NCBI GenBank assembly: GCA_027579435.1
Contig: JANBPK010000809.1
Location: 62,001-126,000, forward strand
DNA: 64,000 nt
Direction: 5' to 3'
From: Candolleomyces eurysporus
Lineage: Eukaryota > Basidiomycota > Agaricomycetes > Agaricales > Psathyrellaceae
This document shows, piece after piece, positions 46,001-58,800 of the stretch (its first letter is position 1; each line of letters starts with the position of its first letter). Under the pieces are notes generated by a model. The model made no database searches and was not told the DNA's origin. It saw nothing but the letters and a program-made list of their open reading frames with translations. The position numbers and the translations under genes are program-made.

Positions 46001-49000
46001 CTACAACCTCAAGGAAGTAGAGAAAGACATCGAACACTATATGAGGGAGTTTACGCGAGAAGACGTATCGCCAGAGGATATCATGAAACTGCTCCAGACG
46101 GAGTATCCTGAACATTTCGAATTTCTTTCCTCTCCCCCCCCAGTGGATCAGGGTCTACTATCGTCAGTTCATAGAACAAGAGGAAGGCTGGACTCGCGCT
46201 GGTCCAGGTGGCCGGAAGGAAGCCCACGACACATCGGAGTATTCTTTCTGGGCTCAAGGACACGATATCACGTTCCTCGCGAACCCTCAGTACCCTTTAC
46301 CGCCACCCGTCTTGGAGTTCGAGGAGGATATTCAACACCCTTCAAATCGATTTGGCGTTCTCGAGGCCGAAACCATGGAAGATGAAGGTGACGACTTGGA
46401 AGGAGGCGAAGACTTGTACGAAGAAATGTGGGAACGACCGGACGCGTGGCACGCAGAAAACGCCGAGGCTTTGGATCAGAGCAATGACAACGTCAACCCT
46501 CCCACAGCCGCAATCACCACATCGCAGAGAATTGAAGCAGTCGAGATCACCCAGGACAACCTCATACGCTCTAATGTGGAACACTTTTTCCATGGTCTCG
46601 ATATGGACGTACCGGTCATTCCATTTGGTGATCGGGAGGATGGTTTCTTGCTGCTGCAAGGAGACATGATCTGGTCCATGTCTTTCTCTGAGAGGGCGCG
46701 ACTGCACGCCCATTGGCGACAAGAAGTACTCACTCGAAGATCAGCCACGCACGAACAAGATTTTGAGGCATTGCGTCGGAGGCACCAAGAAATATTGACT
46801 GCAACTAACGAAGGAAGGGACGAAGTAAGTATCTGGGAACTTGGTCTATTTACTGTGGGTTGTTAATCACCATGCTCGTAGGTCAGACGCCAGCTCCTCA
46901 AGAACACTGACATTGTTGGTTGCACGACCACTGGTAAGCTTGCGAAGACTCCATGTGCTATCGCATTGGCTCAGATTTGTTGATTAGGTGCCGCAAAACT
47001 CGCTTCATTGCTTAAAGTGTGTACTTCCCTTTGTTTGTTACTATTGTATTAACCATGTCTCTCAGGGTCTATCGCCCCGTATTTTGCTTGTGGAAGAGGC
47101 TGGGCAGGTCTTGGAAGCCCATGTCCTAGGCAGTCTCGTTCCTTCCATCGAGCATCTCATCTTGATCGGAGATCCCCTTCAACTCAGGCCGACTCTCAAC
47201 AATTACTGTGAGTATAGAATTTGCTCGTTGACTTGTGGCGCTGATTCGGTTCGTTTAGCGCTTTCCATGGATAGCGAGAGAGGCAAGACGCTTTACCGTT
47301 TCGACATGTCTTTGATGGAACGTCTCTCTTCGTCTGGTTTTCCCATGTCCCAGATCAATGTGCAGCGGAGGATGAGGCCAGAAATATCCAACCTCATTCG
47401 GTGAGATCTGCTGTTCGCATCCAAACGTTGCACCCTGCCTAACATCGAGCCACGATTCAGGCAAACTCTCTATCCTGGCCTGATTGACAACGAGCTGGTG
47501 GAACATTATCCAGATGTGCGGGGTATTCAAAACAATGTGTTTTTCCTTGACCACGATCACCCTGAGAACGACGGGAATGCTGAAGATACGGCAAGCAAGT
47601 TCAACGTATACGAGGTGGGTATCTTCGTGGATATTTAACGTTGTCCGTTCTCATGTTTGATTGTAAAGGTCGAGATGATCCGCGATCTTGTCTTGTATCT
47701 CTTACGGTCAGTGTTTCGAAAATCGACTTGTAAGTTCAAGCTCAACTCTAACCCTCCCTCAGGCAAGGCTGTTACTCTCAAGATGGGGACATTGTCGTCC
47801 TATGCGCATATCTTGGCCAGTTGGCGAAAGTCAGGGACGCCCTTCATAGCTTGGTGGCGGTTGTGATCGATGAGCGCGATCAAAAAGAGTTGGCCGACCG
47901 AGAAGAAGAAGTCGACGAGATTCGACAAGAAACCGTCGTCGAGCACGTCAAGATATCGTCACGCGTAAGCTTGTCTTCTATAATGAAAGCGACCAAAACT
48001 CACAATGCTCTCACTAGGTCCGTTTGCGTACAGTGGACAATTATCAAGGAGAGGAAGCGAAGGTATGCCAAGAGCGTTTGCAACTAGTCTGCGTTCTTAA
48101 AGGGTTCCTAGGTCGTCATCTTGTCCCTTGTCCGAAATGCCGGTGGAAATGACAGACCAAGCGCTGAGCGGGGCCTGAAGAGAACGATAGGGTTCCTCCG
48201 CGTGCGTCGAGTTCCCTCCCATTTGATAAACCCATTGACTTATAGGTATACAGTCTGAAAATAGGACGAATGGTGAGCTGTCAGCTAGTGGATTCGAATA
48301 CTGGGGCTGAAACATCACCTTTCGATGCAAGTTGCTTTATCTAGGGCCAAAGAAGGTTTATACATACTTGGAAATCGATCTCAATTTTCGTCACGAAGTC
48401 CAATGTGGAAGAGCGTCATTGATCAACTTGAAAGCCGGGGATGTGTCGGAAAAGCCTTCCCAATTGCCTGTCATCGCCACCCTGAGACGATACAGCATAT
48501 ATCCAAGCCCGGAGTCCTTCCCTTGGTATCTCCAGACGGTTCGTCTTGGGTCTCATTTATTCTCTGTCCCTAATTAACTATATTTCTGCATCAGGCGGAT
48601 GTCTGCAAGCCTGCGATGCCAGACTCAAATGTGGTCATGTTTGTCCGTATAAAGTAAGCTCAAACACCTCCGTACTCTCCTCCAAACCGTGTCTGACGCA
48701 GTGTTAGTGCCATCCTGACGATCCCCATCATGTTGGTGTTGTGTGCTCGGAGAGGTGCAGTCGGCTTTGCACGCGACAGCACCCCTGTCAAAGGGAATGC
48801 TCCGTGGACTGTGGCCGATGCACGCACCCAGTATACAACGTTGGCCTCCCATGTGGGCATGTTGCCCCCTCTGTCTCCTGGTGGGTCGTAGGAGATCCAA
48901 CTACTACAGGAAACCTCGAAAAACTTACTGAGCAAACTTTAGTTACCAATTGGATTCTCTGGACGATATCCCGTGCCGTGTTCGCGTGCAAAAGCGATTG

Positions 49001-51341
49001 GTGAATTGTGAGCACATCGCGGAGCTCGGCTGCTCTGAAGACCCGGCCTCTTTCGTCTGTCTTCAACGATGCAATTTGCCAATGCCTTGTTGTGGCCGCT
49101 CCTGCAATTCTTCTTGCTTCGACTGCCAAAAGCTCACTCCTCGCACGGAGGAGCAAGGGCCGATCCAACGTGTGCGACACCAGAAGCATAAATGTCAGAA
49201 AACACTGTACTGCGGCCATCGGTGTTCCAACGATTGCTCCGAAGATCATCTGTGTACCAAGGTCTGCAAGGCAGAGTGCCGCCAGCAATGCATCCATTCA
49301 AAGTGCAAATCATACTGCTCCAACCTTTGTTCCCCGTGCAAGAAACCTTGCCCATGGTGAGCCACTCCTGAATATGCTCGACTGTGCAGACTCATACTTC
49401 GTTACCAGGGCATGTCCTCATATTGCCTGTCCTGTACCGTGTGGATCGGTGGGTGGTATTATCTATTCAATTCTCTTTGATGCCCTAACCAGGCCGATAG
49501 ATTTGTATTCGCTTGCCTTGTGACAAACGATGCGAGAAGCTGTTATCATGTGGACATCGATGCCCGTCTGGTAAGCTTACAACAACACTTGATCCATCAG
49601 ACCGCCGTCCTGATTCCCTTCAAAGTGTGTGGGGAACCCTGTTCGATTCAGCCATGCGTCGTTTGCGCTGACGACAGCGTCAAAAGCACGGTCGTAGACC
49701 TCATCCTTGGGGAAACTTTGGCAGACATTCCTATCACCTCGGATTCGGAAGAGCTTGACACCATGATCATTACTCTGCCAAACTGCAGACATTTCTTCAC
49801 CGTCGAAACCCTGGACGGTGTATGTAGCATGAATGATTGGTATGAGTACGACGAAACCGCGGGCAAATGGACTGGCATTCGCGTCCCAACAACCGCCGAA
49901 CGACATCCACCAGCGTGTCCAAACTGTCGAGCATCCATCACGTCTCCCAGGTACAGCCGTGTTTTCAAAGCTGCCGACTTGGATATCTTGGAGAAGAATG
50001 TCATCGCCAAAATGACTCAAGGACTCGGAGGGCTACAGAGGGACCTCGACGCGCTCGAAGGCCTTAATATTGGGAATGCTATCACCCAACAACTTCTTCA
50101 ACTTCCGTCCATAACTGCACCCTCGGTGAAACAGGGTCAAGCCAAAGCATGCATCAAGGCTCGGCAGGCGATATTTTCTGACACAACTCGATCAGAGCCC
50201 ATTTCTCCCCACGTTTTCACAGACGACAAACTCTTCCTGTTTTCGCCGGAGACCTCCCAAGTCTGGAAAGCAGCCATCCGCCCCATTACCAAACTCTTGT
50301 CGGATATTACTCGAGTAACCAAAGTTCGGCCAGCCCATGTCCATGCATGGGAGTCAGCCTTCACCTACCTGTATAACCAGGAGATCGATGCTGCTGCTGC
50401 AGACCCAGCCCGTGCCCCTCGTAACCCTCACGAGTATGCAATGAGGATGGCGAAGCTCAAACTCGGCCAAGCGCATCCGAGAGCAGATCGGAGGTTCCTC
50501 ATAGAAGCTTTCTGGATCTCTTTAGAGTTGAGGTTCACCCTCCTTGAGCTCATCAACGGCGTGCTTGACCTCATGTCGACAAAACCGGGGATCTTTGACC
50601 AAAACGAACGAGCAATTTGGGCGCAGTATGGAAGGTTTACTATTCGTACCTGTGTCGAAGATTCGTCTCTGGCATATCAGATCGCCGAGGATTCGCAGTC
50701 GCGACGCCAAATGACGTCCTGTCGGATTTTCATCCTTCGCTCGGCCCTTGAGCAATTTCGCTTTAGTATGGCAATGTCGCAGAAATCGGGCCATTTTAAT
50801 GAGCAGAGGAAACATCTGTTGGAGCTAGCTGTGCAGCAGAATCAGGCGGCCAACAGCACCGTCGATGAAACGATCCAAGCCCACATCGCAGTCAAATTTG
50901 AAGACCAAACATCCTGGCTGGACGATAATTTCAGGAAGCCAGCATCGGTAATACTTGAAGAGTGGGACAAACTCGAAAGAAGCATTCGGATGGGAACGTT
51001 CTACGAACCTTTATCGCTTACTGAGAAGATCTTGGTTGTGAAAGCGATGGGTTTCAGTAAGTAGCCGGTATCGCAGACACGGTTCGGGCAAGACTAACGC
51101 ACTCCTAGGTACAGGTCATTGGTATAATTGCCCGAACGGTCACACATTTGTTATTGGGGATGTAAGTAATCGTACGCCTCCATATTGTGTTCCTCCACTG
51201 ACCCTACACCATTATCAGTGTGGTGGAGCTCGTCAAGTGTCTCGCTGCCCTGAATGCGGGGAGGCCATCGGTGGCCAAAACTACGTCCTCAGCGCCGCGA
51301 ACACGAGAGCTGAAGATTACGAGCAACTCGTGGGACAGTAA
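43028..51341 (+). CDS. CCCH / SF1 helicase / NF-X1 / RZ-finger protein, copy 1 (ZNFX1-like)
   Basis: Very large spliced gene, about 2,100 aa. Two CCCH fingers open it (43049-43108 and 43196-43255, both C-x8-C-x5-C-x3-H). A ZNFX1-type region follows (VLLKTIAEGNGLLRINNIVQW). The SF1 helicase core has Walker A GPPGTGKS (microexon 45683-45701), AFTNHALDHML, the Walker B variant LLVEEAGQ, LILIGDPLQLRP near 47,158, NVQRRMRPEI, TVDNYQGEEAKVVILS and NVALSRAKEGLYILGN. Cys/His-rich NF-X1 fingers span about 48,600-49,680. A long helical region and a C-terminal RZ-type finger (HWYNCPNGHTF ... CGGA ... CPECG) close it. Relatives (Hrr1, ZNFX1) act in RNA silencing or RNA surveillance. Two 8-C runs (44202-44209, 46134-46141) each break the frame by one base, and a stop at 51339 comes about 12 codons earlier than in copy 2. 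It may be decaying or mis-sequenced. Confidence 0.85.
45683..45701 (+). other. 19-nt microexon coding Walker A, copy 1
   Basis: Bases gcctcctggaaccgggaaa lie between an acceptor (cctctag) and a donor (gtgagc). With the two bases before the preceding donor they code GPPGTGK, and the next exon continues SFVGLELL. Without it the helicase has no P-loop. Confidence 0.88.
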
Positions 51342-51751
51342 GGTGCCCAGGGCAGTCCGTGGGCTTGGGGCAATTAATCATAAAGGTTGGAGCGATGTAC
51401 GTGAACTGGTGAATCGACTTGAAGATTGACGGTTACGTAGTGCGTAGTGCAGAAGTGTATTCCGATTTATAATTACCAGCATTGAATATTCAATGCTGTG
51501 ACTACTCACATATGAATGTAGTGACACTCAGTAATGCGAGGATACTTTCGTGAACAAGGCTTTCCCATGAGAAAAAGAGCGTAATAGGTGAATGCAAGGC
51601 AATCAGTTGCCTACTTCTCTAACACTTCTTTCCGTCTGTCTCTCCCAACCCTCATTAAATCGCACTGCCTCTTGGCACGGATAGGATGACACTCGCCCCG
51701 GTTCCCAAATAAACACAAAGCAGATCTCAAAGCACAATCAAACCTCATGTT
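51342..51751. other. Region between convergent helicase copy 1 and NOL8-like fragment
   Basis: About 410 bp, the 3' flanks of the two. It matches about 61,153-61,523 with small indels. The first ~35 bp would still code the ProTrp-containing end seen in copy 2 if the TAA at 51339 were a sense codon. Confidence 0.55.
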
Positions 51752-52464
51752 TCAAACCTCGCCTTCAGCTAGACCACTCGCACCCCCACCACCACTTTTA
51801 TGACCCCAAATTCGTCTCCGACTAACCTTCCCAGCCTCTTTCGCCCTCCTTTTCCAATCCCTCGTTAACTCACCCTTCTTCGCTTCCCACTTCTGCTTAA
51901 TCTCGTCCTCGCTCTTCGTCCTGTAAAACGCTGCTTCCGCATCGAGCCAGTACCTTTTTTTTCTTTGACTAGGTCAAGAGCGTCTTTTTTNGTGGGGCTT
52001 TTTNGTTAGTGATATTGGTGTTGGAGTCGGGGGTTGAAGAGTGTGGAAAGAAGAGCGGTTCTTTGGGACTGATGTATGCTATCGAACTACTTGATGTGGC
52101 TGTAATTGTCGTTGAAGATGGGAGGTGTAGGGCTGTGTGAGAGTCCGCTGCGGTGGCCGAGGTGGTAGGGGCGTGTACTGAATCTTGTACCTCCCCGCCA
52201 AGTGCGAATCCAAGTTCTTCATCGAGTTCAAGATCGAGGTCCAGATGCCCGAGTCGAGAGAATCCACCTATGAGAAATAGCAAAAGTGTAAATTTCGAGT
52301 GTGGATCAAAGACACGGGAAAAGGGAACGAAGACACTCACCCTCTTCTTCACGAGGAACAAACAGGTCTTTCAGAGCCATCGCCGTCGTTCGAGGTGGCT
52401 CATCCGTCTTCTCCTCCTTCCTCCCCTCCTCTTCTGCCACGGGCTCTTCATCATCCTCCCCTTC
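51752..52464 (-). pseudogene. 5'-truncated NOL8-like gene fragment
   Basis: Duplicate of the 3' part of the NOL8-like gene at 61,524-62,251. Matching pieces in the same order include the acidic EEEGRKEEK region, LKDLF, an intron, LDLDLELDEELGFALGG and the C-terminal Lys/Arg-rich end. It stops abruptly at the duplication junction, so it has no RRM, no start exon and no native promoter. Two ambiguous bases (51991, 52004) follow T runs. It cannot make the full protein; it may serve only as the 3' flank of helicase copy 1. Confidence 0.85.
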
Positions 52465-52500
52465 AAAATCACGGAAATCATGGAGACAGCCACACTTCCC

Positions 52501-52530
52501 NACGGGGCGGGGGCCGGGGGGGGGNCCGGT
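52501..52530. other. G-rich low-complexity patch next to the junction
   Basis: A run of G with two ambiguous bases (52501, 52525) replaces the short ggccggccag segment found at the same place in unit A. It is either a real G-tract expansion or badly read GC-rich sequence. Confidence 0.6.
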
Positions 52531-52750
52531 GCTCACCAGGAAGCAACTTCGAAGTTGTTTTTGGCGATGATGAGCCTGCCTCAAGACTCATTCACGCATC
52601 CGGTTCTACCCACTGCCCCGTCGTTTCTGCCTCTGTCTTCTAGGACAACCGCCGGCTTTCTCGTCCATTAATTGCCACTGCACCACCCGCACGGTTTCTC
52701 CCGTGATCCTCACCTTATTGCCTAGTATATCGGTCTAAGCGCCCAGGAAA

Positions 52751-52760
52751 TGTATAAGTA
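52751..52760 (+). promoter_or_regulatory. TATA-like element, helicase copy 2
   Basis: tgtataagta lies 58 bp upstream of the ATG at 52809, in the same context as the element before copy 1. Confidence 0.5.
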
Positions 52761-52808
52761 TCGGCGTTGCTCAGCCTCGAGGCCCATCCTTCCCAGCTCT
52801 GCTCCACC

Positions 52809-55800
52809 ATGAGTCAGGCTAAGAGAGGACCTTGCTCTTTCTTTGCGACACCTCGTGGCTGCAGGCACGGTAACGCCTGTCGGTTCAGCCACGATGTGCA
52901 AGCAAATCCAGCTCGCTCATCCAACCCAACGAAGAATAGATCAGGTCATGATAAGCGACCTTCTACAAACATCTGCCAGTTCTGGCTCTCGGGACGTTGC
53001 ACTTACGGGAACCGATGCAAGAAAAGCCACCAGCGGGACCTTCCCGCAGGACGAGCGTCGTCAGCCCCATCGACAGCAGGACAAGCACCCCTGCTTGCCG
53101 AGACTGGGATCTCGACCATCGATCCCACCAATGCTGATATCTTCAGATCGATTTCGGACAATCCCTTGACGGCAGCGGAGATCAATACTATACTGAAGAA
53201 ATACCTATTCAATGACTATCGATTTGTCAAGACTTTCGACATCTATGCTTTTTGGATCCCATTTCGAAGCGTACATCGATCCAACAAAAATTGTGTATGT
53301 GTCGTGCCTTCATTCCACAGAACCAGGTTTTTAAAATGCATCATAATAGTCGGATCAGGATGGACAGGTGCATGTCGTCTTGTATTCGCCATGGAATTGT
53401 GAAGGACTCACTTCTCGATAAGATCCTCTTGAAAGCCATCGCGGAAGGGAATGGTCTCCTTCGAATCAACAACATCGTCCAGTGGCCCAAAGTCGCTTTC
53501 AACGCAGGAACCAACCCCACCACCCTATCTTTTCAGCGCGGATATCTTCCTCTACTTTCGGTAGGAAGAATCTTCGGCGTTGAATGCACACATCTTTAAT
53601 TAAATGCCCTTAGCTCTTATCGTCAGATTTCGTAGTGAAGAGTACCCTCAATCATTTGGTCAAGTGAGTGCTGTCATCGCTGCGCTAGATTAGTAGATCT
53701 CAAACCGACCACGAATAGCGCCCTCTATATGCGGGTCCTTGACAATATCGACCTATTTTCGGACCATTTGAAAGCCTTTCTGAATGCTGCTATGGCTGCG
53801 GGATCATTCAAAGATCCCAATTCGGCGCAGTCGGAGACACCCTCGGGATCTCATATCTTCACTGCGCTTTCGATTATCTTTTTCGAGTATGTTTACCTCC
53901 TTTCACGCAGCTCTGGCGCATCCGTCTGAATAAAATTCCAGATGTCTCACACGATTCAAGAACGCCGTATCAGCTTATCCAGCTCTGCCCCCTTTGGTCA
54001 ATGACTTGGATAACTGGGTCGAAAAGTGGGTCGACATGTTGTCAGCTGCGCCTCCTACCTTCGTCGACCCAGTACTCGAGAAGTCTCTAGCTCGAGACTT
54101 TGTCGTATCCTATGTGCGAGATAAAGTCAAGAAGCTCGTTAACATCATCGAGCGGGAAGTGAACAAAAAANCTCAAATCGAGTCAGAACCTAAACGAGCC
54201 TATCCCTCGTGGGGTCAACGAAGGGGTAGTATCCGCGCTCAAGATTCTGTACGAAGGCCAAGGCCCTGGTTCTCTCCGACCTGATGGTCCGCGTCATGAT
54301 AATGACTTTGACGACATCCATGATATCCGAATTGCTCCAACCCATGAAGAATTGGTTAATAACATCAAGCCTTATCTTCCCGCAAACTTTTTCGAGGCCC
54401 CTCACCATCTTCCTTCTGATTCAATGGAGCGCCTGTTAGATATTCAGTTCAGGTTGCTCCGAGAAGAGCTAACGTAAGACTAAGCCTCAATTTCCATTCC
54501 CGTTCGGGGTTTCTAATGAACTTCACAGTGCACCGTTACGAACAAGCCTTCAGCTCGTTCAACACGACTTGGTAGACAGGGACAAGAACAGGTCAAGACC
54601 TACCCAGCTAGCAGGCATAATCAAGGGAAAGGGCGGGAAGTACAAGGGATTTGTGGACAAAGAGGACAGCGTTATCTTCAACGTCTACACCAACGTATCC
54701 TTCACTGGAGTCCTTCCAGATCGACGTGGAATATCAGTCAAAGTTGCTTTCGACACACCCCCTGGACGCGGACGCTCCACGAAGGGCCGTGAAAGAGTGG
54801 CATTTTGGGAAGGCGCCAGTGGAAAGAGACTCATACAAGGAGGGCTCATCGCGTTGGTATGGGAAGAAGGCGGTGATATAAGCATTCATCTCGGTGTTTT
54901 AGCAACGAATCTCAAGGAGGTCACGGATTTCGTCAAGGAGAACGGGAATGCGACACAAGTTATAGCCCGTATTGTCTTTTTCGACACCTCGGTTCAACTT
55001 CGAATTCTCCAGGACCTCAAAAAGACTCAAAACCGCCGCAGGTCTCATAGCACCAAGTTGCTCGTCGAGTCGCCTGTCATGTTCGAGGCCATTCGCCCGT
55101 TCCTGGAGGCCCTCAGGGTCGAGCCTGAAACCCTTTCATTTAAGGAATATCTCGTCCACCATCCAATCGGGTTTTTCCCCAACAGTCCCATCCTACCGCC
55201 AAAATACTCCAGGATGGCAGGGTTCCAATATCAGCTTGCCCCTCTCTTTTCTCCTGATAGCGGTGTGACAGATCTCAGACTTTCGGTCAACGATCCCGCG
55301 TCCATCGCCAATGCCCGAGATGCACTCAAATCAAGTCGCCTAGATCCAAGCCAAGCGGACGCCGTGGTCGATACACTCCTGCGAGAAGTTTCATTAATTC
55401 AAGGGTAAGAGCGTTGACTTTTTGGTCATAAAATATTCACAAAATACTCATCGAATTACGCTTCTAGGCCTCCTGGAACCGGGAAAGTGAGTCTTTCTCC
55501 ATTGTTCAGTCTCATTTTGAAACTTAACTGCCCATAGTCTTTTGTTGGTCTCGAACTGCTGCGTGTTCTTCTAGCTTCAGCCAGACCCATTCTCATGATC
55601 GCTTTCACCAACCATGCTTTGGACCATATGTTGACCGGGGTGCTCGACGCTAAAATCACCGACAAGATTGTTCGCCTTGGGGGCAGGTCGGCAGACGAAC
55701 GCATCTCCGGTTTCTCGCTCGAGAATCTGGAGAAGATAGCCGGGAAATCTAATGCTGGGCTCGACCGCATTAACCGGCGAAATTACTACGACCTCAAGGA

Positions 55801-58800
55801 GATAGAAAAAGAAATTGAACACTATATGAACGAGTTTACGCGAGAAGACGTATCATCCGAGGATTTAATGAAACTGCTCCAGACGGAGTATCCCGAACAT
55901 TTCGAATATCTTTCCTCTCCCCCTCATTGGATCAGCATCTACTATCGTGACTTCATACAGCAAGAAGAAGGCTGGACTCGCGCTGGCCGAGGTGGCCGAA
56001 AGGAAGCCCACGACACATCGAAGTATTCTTTTTGGGCTCAAGGACACGATATCACGTTTCTCGCAAACCCTCAGTACCCTCCTGTACAGCCACCCGTCGC
56101 GGAGTTGGAGGAGAGTATTCAACACCCTTCAAACCGATTTGACGTTCTCGAGCCCGAAGCCATGGAGGATGAAGACGACGACTCGGAGTTGTACGAAGAA
56201 CCATGGGAACGACCGGATGCGTGGCACGCCGATACCGTCGAGGCTTTGAACGAGAGCAACGTCAACCCTCCTACAGCTAAAATCACCACATCGCAGAGAA
56301 TTGAAGCAGTCGAGATCAACCAAGACAACCTCATACGCTCTAATGTCGAACACTTCTTCCATAGTCTTCATCTGGACGTACCGGTCACTCCATTAGGTGA
56401 TCGAGAGGATGATTTCTTATTGCTTCAAGGAGATATGATCTGGTCCATGTCTCTCTCTGAAAGGGCGCGATTGCATGACCGCTGGCGAAAAGAAGTACTC
56501 ACTCGGAGATCGGCTACGCATGAAGAAGATTTTGAGGCATTGCGTCGGAGGCACAAAGAAATTTTGACTGCGTATAACGAAGGAAAGGAAGAAGTAAGTA
56601 TCTGGAGACTCGGTCTATCTACTGTAGATTGTTAACCACCGTGCTCGTAGGTCAAACGCCAGCTCCTCAAGAATACTGATATTGTTGGTTGCACGACCAC
56701 TGGTGAGCTTGGGAAGACTTGGCGTGCTACCGCATTTGCTCAGATTTGTTGTTTAGGTGCCGCAAAACTCGCTTCGTTGCTGAAAGTGTGTATTTCCCTT
56801 CGTTCGTTACTATTCTATTAACCATGTCTGTCAGGGTCTATCGCCGCGTATTCTGCTTGTGGAAGAGGCTGGGCAGGTCTTGGAAGCCCATGTCCTGGGC
56901 AGTCTTGTTCCTTCCATCGAGCATCTCATCTTGATTGGTGATCCGCTCCAACTCAGGCCAACCCTCAACAATTACTGTGAGTTTATAATTAGATCGTTTA
57001 CCTGTGACGCGCTCATTCAGCTCGTTTAGCACTTTCCATGGATAGCGAGAGAGGCAAGACGCTTTACCGCTTCGACATGTCCTTGATGGAACGTCTCTCT
57101 TCGTCTGGTTTTCCTATGTCCCAAATCAACGTGCAGCGGAGGATGAGACCAGAAATATCCAACCTCATTCGGTGAAACCTTTTGTCCGCATCTAAACATT
57201 GCACCCTATCTAACATCGAGCCGCGATCTAGGCAAACTCTCTATCCTGGCTTGATCGACAACGAGCTGGTGACAAAGTATCCAGATGTGCGGGGTATGCG
57301 AAACAATGTGTTTTTCCTTGACCATGACCACCCTGAGAACGACGGAAATGCTGAAGATACGGCGAGCAAGTTCAACGTATACGAGGTGGGCAATTCGGTG
57401 AACATCTAAGGTTGTCCATTCTCATGTGTCTCGTAAAGGTTGAGATGATTCGCGATCTTGTCTTGTACCTCTTACGGTCAGTGTTTCGAATCTCGACTTC
57501 TAAGTTCAAGTTCGACTCAAACCCTAACTTAGGCAAGGCTGTTACTCTCAAGATGGGGACATTGTAGTCCTATGCGCATATCTTGGCCAGTTGGCGAAAG
57601 TCAGGGACGCCCTTCATAGCTTGGTGGCTGTCGTTATCGATGAGCGCGACCAAAAAGAGTTGGCCGACCGAGAAGAAGAAGTCGACGAGATTCGACAAGA
57701 AACCGTTGTCGAGCACGTCAAGATATCGTCACGCGTAAGCTTGTCTTCTACAATGAAAGCGACCGAAACTCACAATGCTCTCACTAGGTCCGCTTGCGCA
57801 CAGTAGACAATTATCAAGGAGAGGAAGCGAAGGTATGCCAAGAGCGTTTGCAACTAGTCTGCGTTCTTAGAGAGTTCCTAGGTCGTCATCTTGTCCCTTG
57901 TCCGAAATGCCGGTGGAAATGACAGACCAAGCACTGAGCGGGGCCTGAAGAGAACGATAGGGTTCCTACGTGTGCGTCGAATTCCCTCCCAACCTATAAA
58001 GCCCATTGACTTATGGACATACAGTCTGAAAACAGGACGAATGGTGAGCTGACAGCCAGTGGACTCTGAATCTGGGGCTGAAAAGTCACCTTGCGACGCT
58101 AGTTGCTTTATCTAGGGCCAAAGAAGGTTTATATATACTCGGAAATCGATCTCAATTCTCGTCGCGAAGTCCAATGTGGAAGAGCGTTATTGATCAGCTT
58201 GAAAGCCGGGGATGTGTCGGAAAGGCCTTTCCAGTTGCCTGTCATCGCCACCCTGAGACGGTACAGCTCATATCCAAGCCCGGCGTCCTTCCCTTGGTAT
58301 CTCCTGACGGTTCGTCTTTGGTCTTATTATTTTCTCTCCCTAATTGACTATATCTCTACATCAGGCGGATGTCTGCAAGCCTGCGATGCTAGACTCAAGT
58401 GTGGTCATGTCTGTCCGTATAAAGTAAGCTTGAATATTACCTCTGTACTGTCCTTCGAACTGTATCTGACGCAGTTTTAGTGCCATCCTGACGATCCCCA
58501 TCACGTTGGTGTTGTGTGCTCGGAGAAGTGCAGTCGGATTTGCCCACGACAGCACCCCTGTCAAAGGGAATGCTCCGTGGACTGTGGCCGATGCATGCAC
58601 CCTGTATCCAATGTTGGCCTCCCATGTGGGCATGTCGCCCCGTCTGTCTTCTGGTGGGTCACGGGAGATCTTATTGGTACAGGAAAACCCGAAAACTTAA
58701 TGAGCAAACTTTAGTTACCAATTGGATTCTCTGGACGATATCCCGTGCCATGTTCCCGTGCAAAAGCAATTGGTGAATTGTGAGCACATCGCGGAGCTCG

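Larger units (their letters stand above)
42702..52464. repeat. Segmental duplication, unit A (about 9.76 kb)
   Basis: Direct tandem partner of 52,465-62,251. The unit covers the ETF-alpha/helicase intergenic DNA, the whole helicase gene and a 3' part of the NOL8-like gene. Homology begins near aaaatcacgg at 42,702, matching 52,465, and continues through introns, intergenic DNA and exons at a nearly constant offset of about 9.77-9.78 kb. Exons look about nine-tenths or more identical by eye; introns differ more. No transposon ends or flanking long repeats are visible. Confidence 0.92.
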
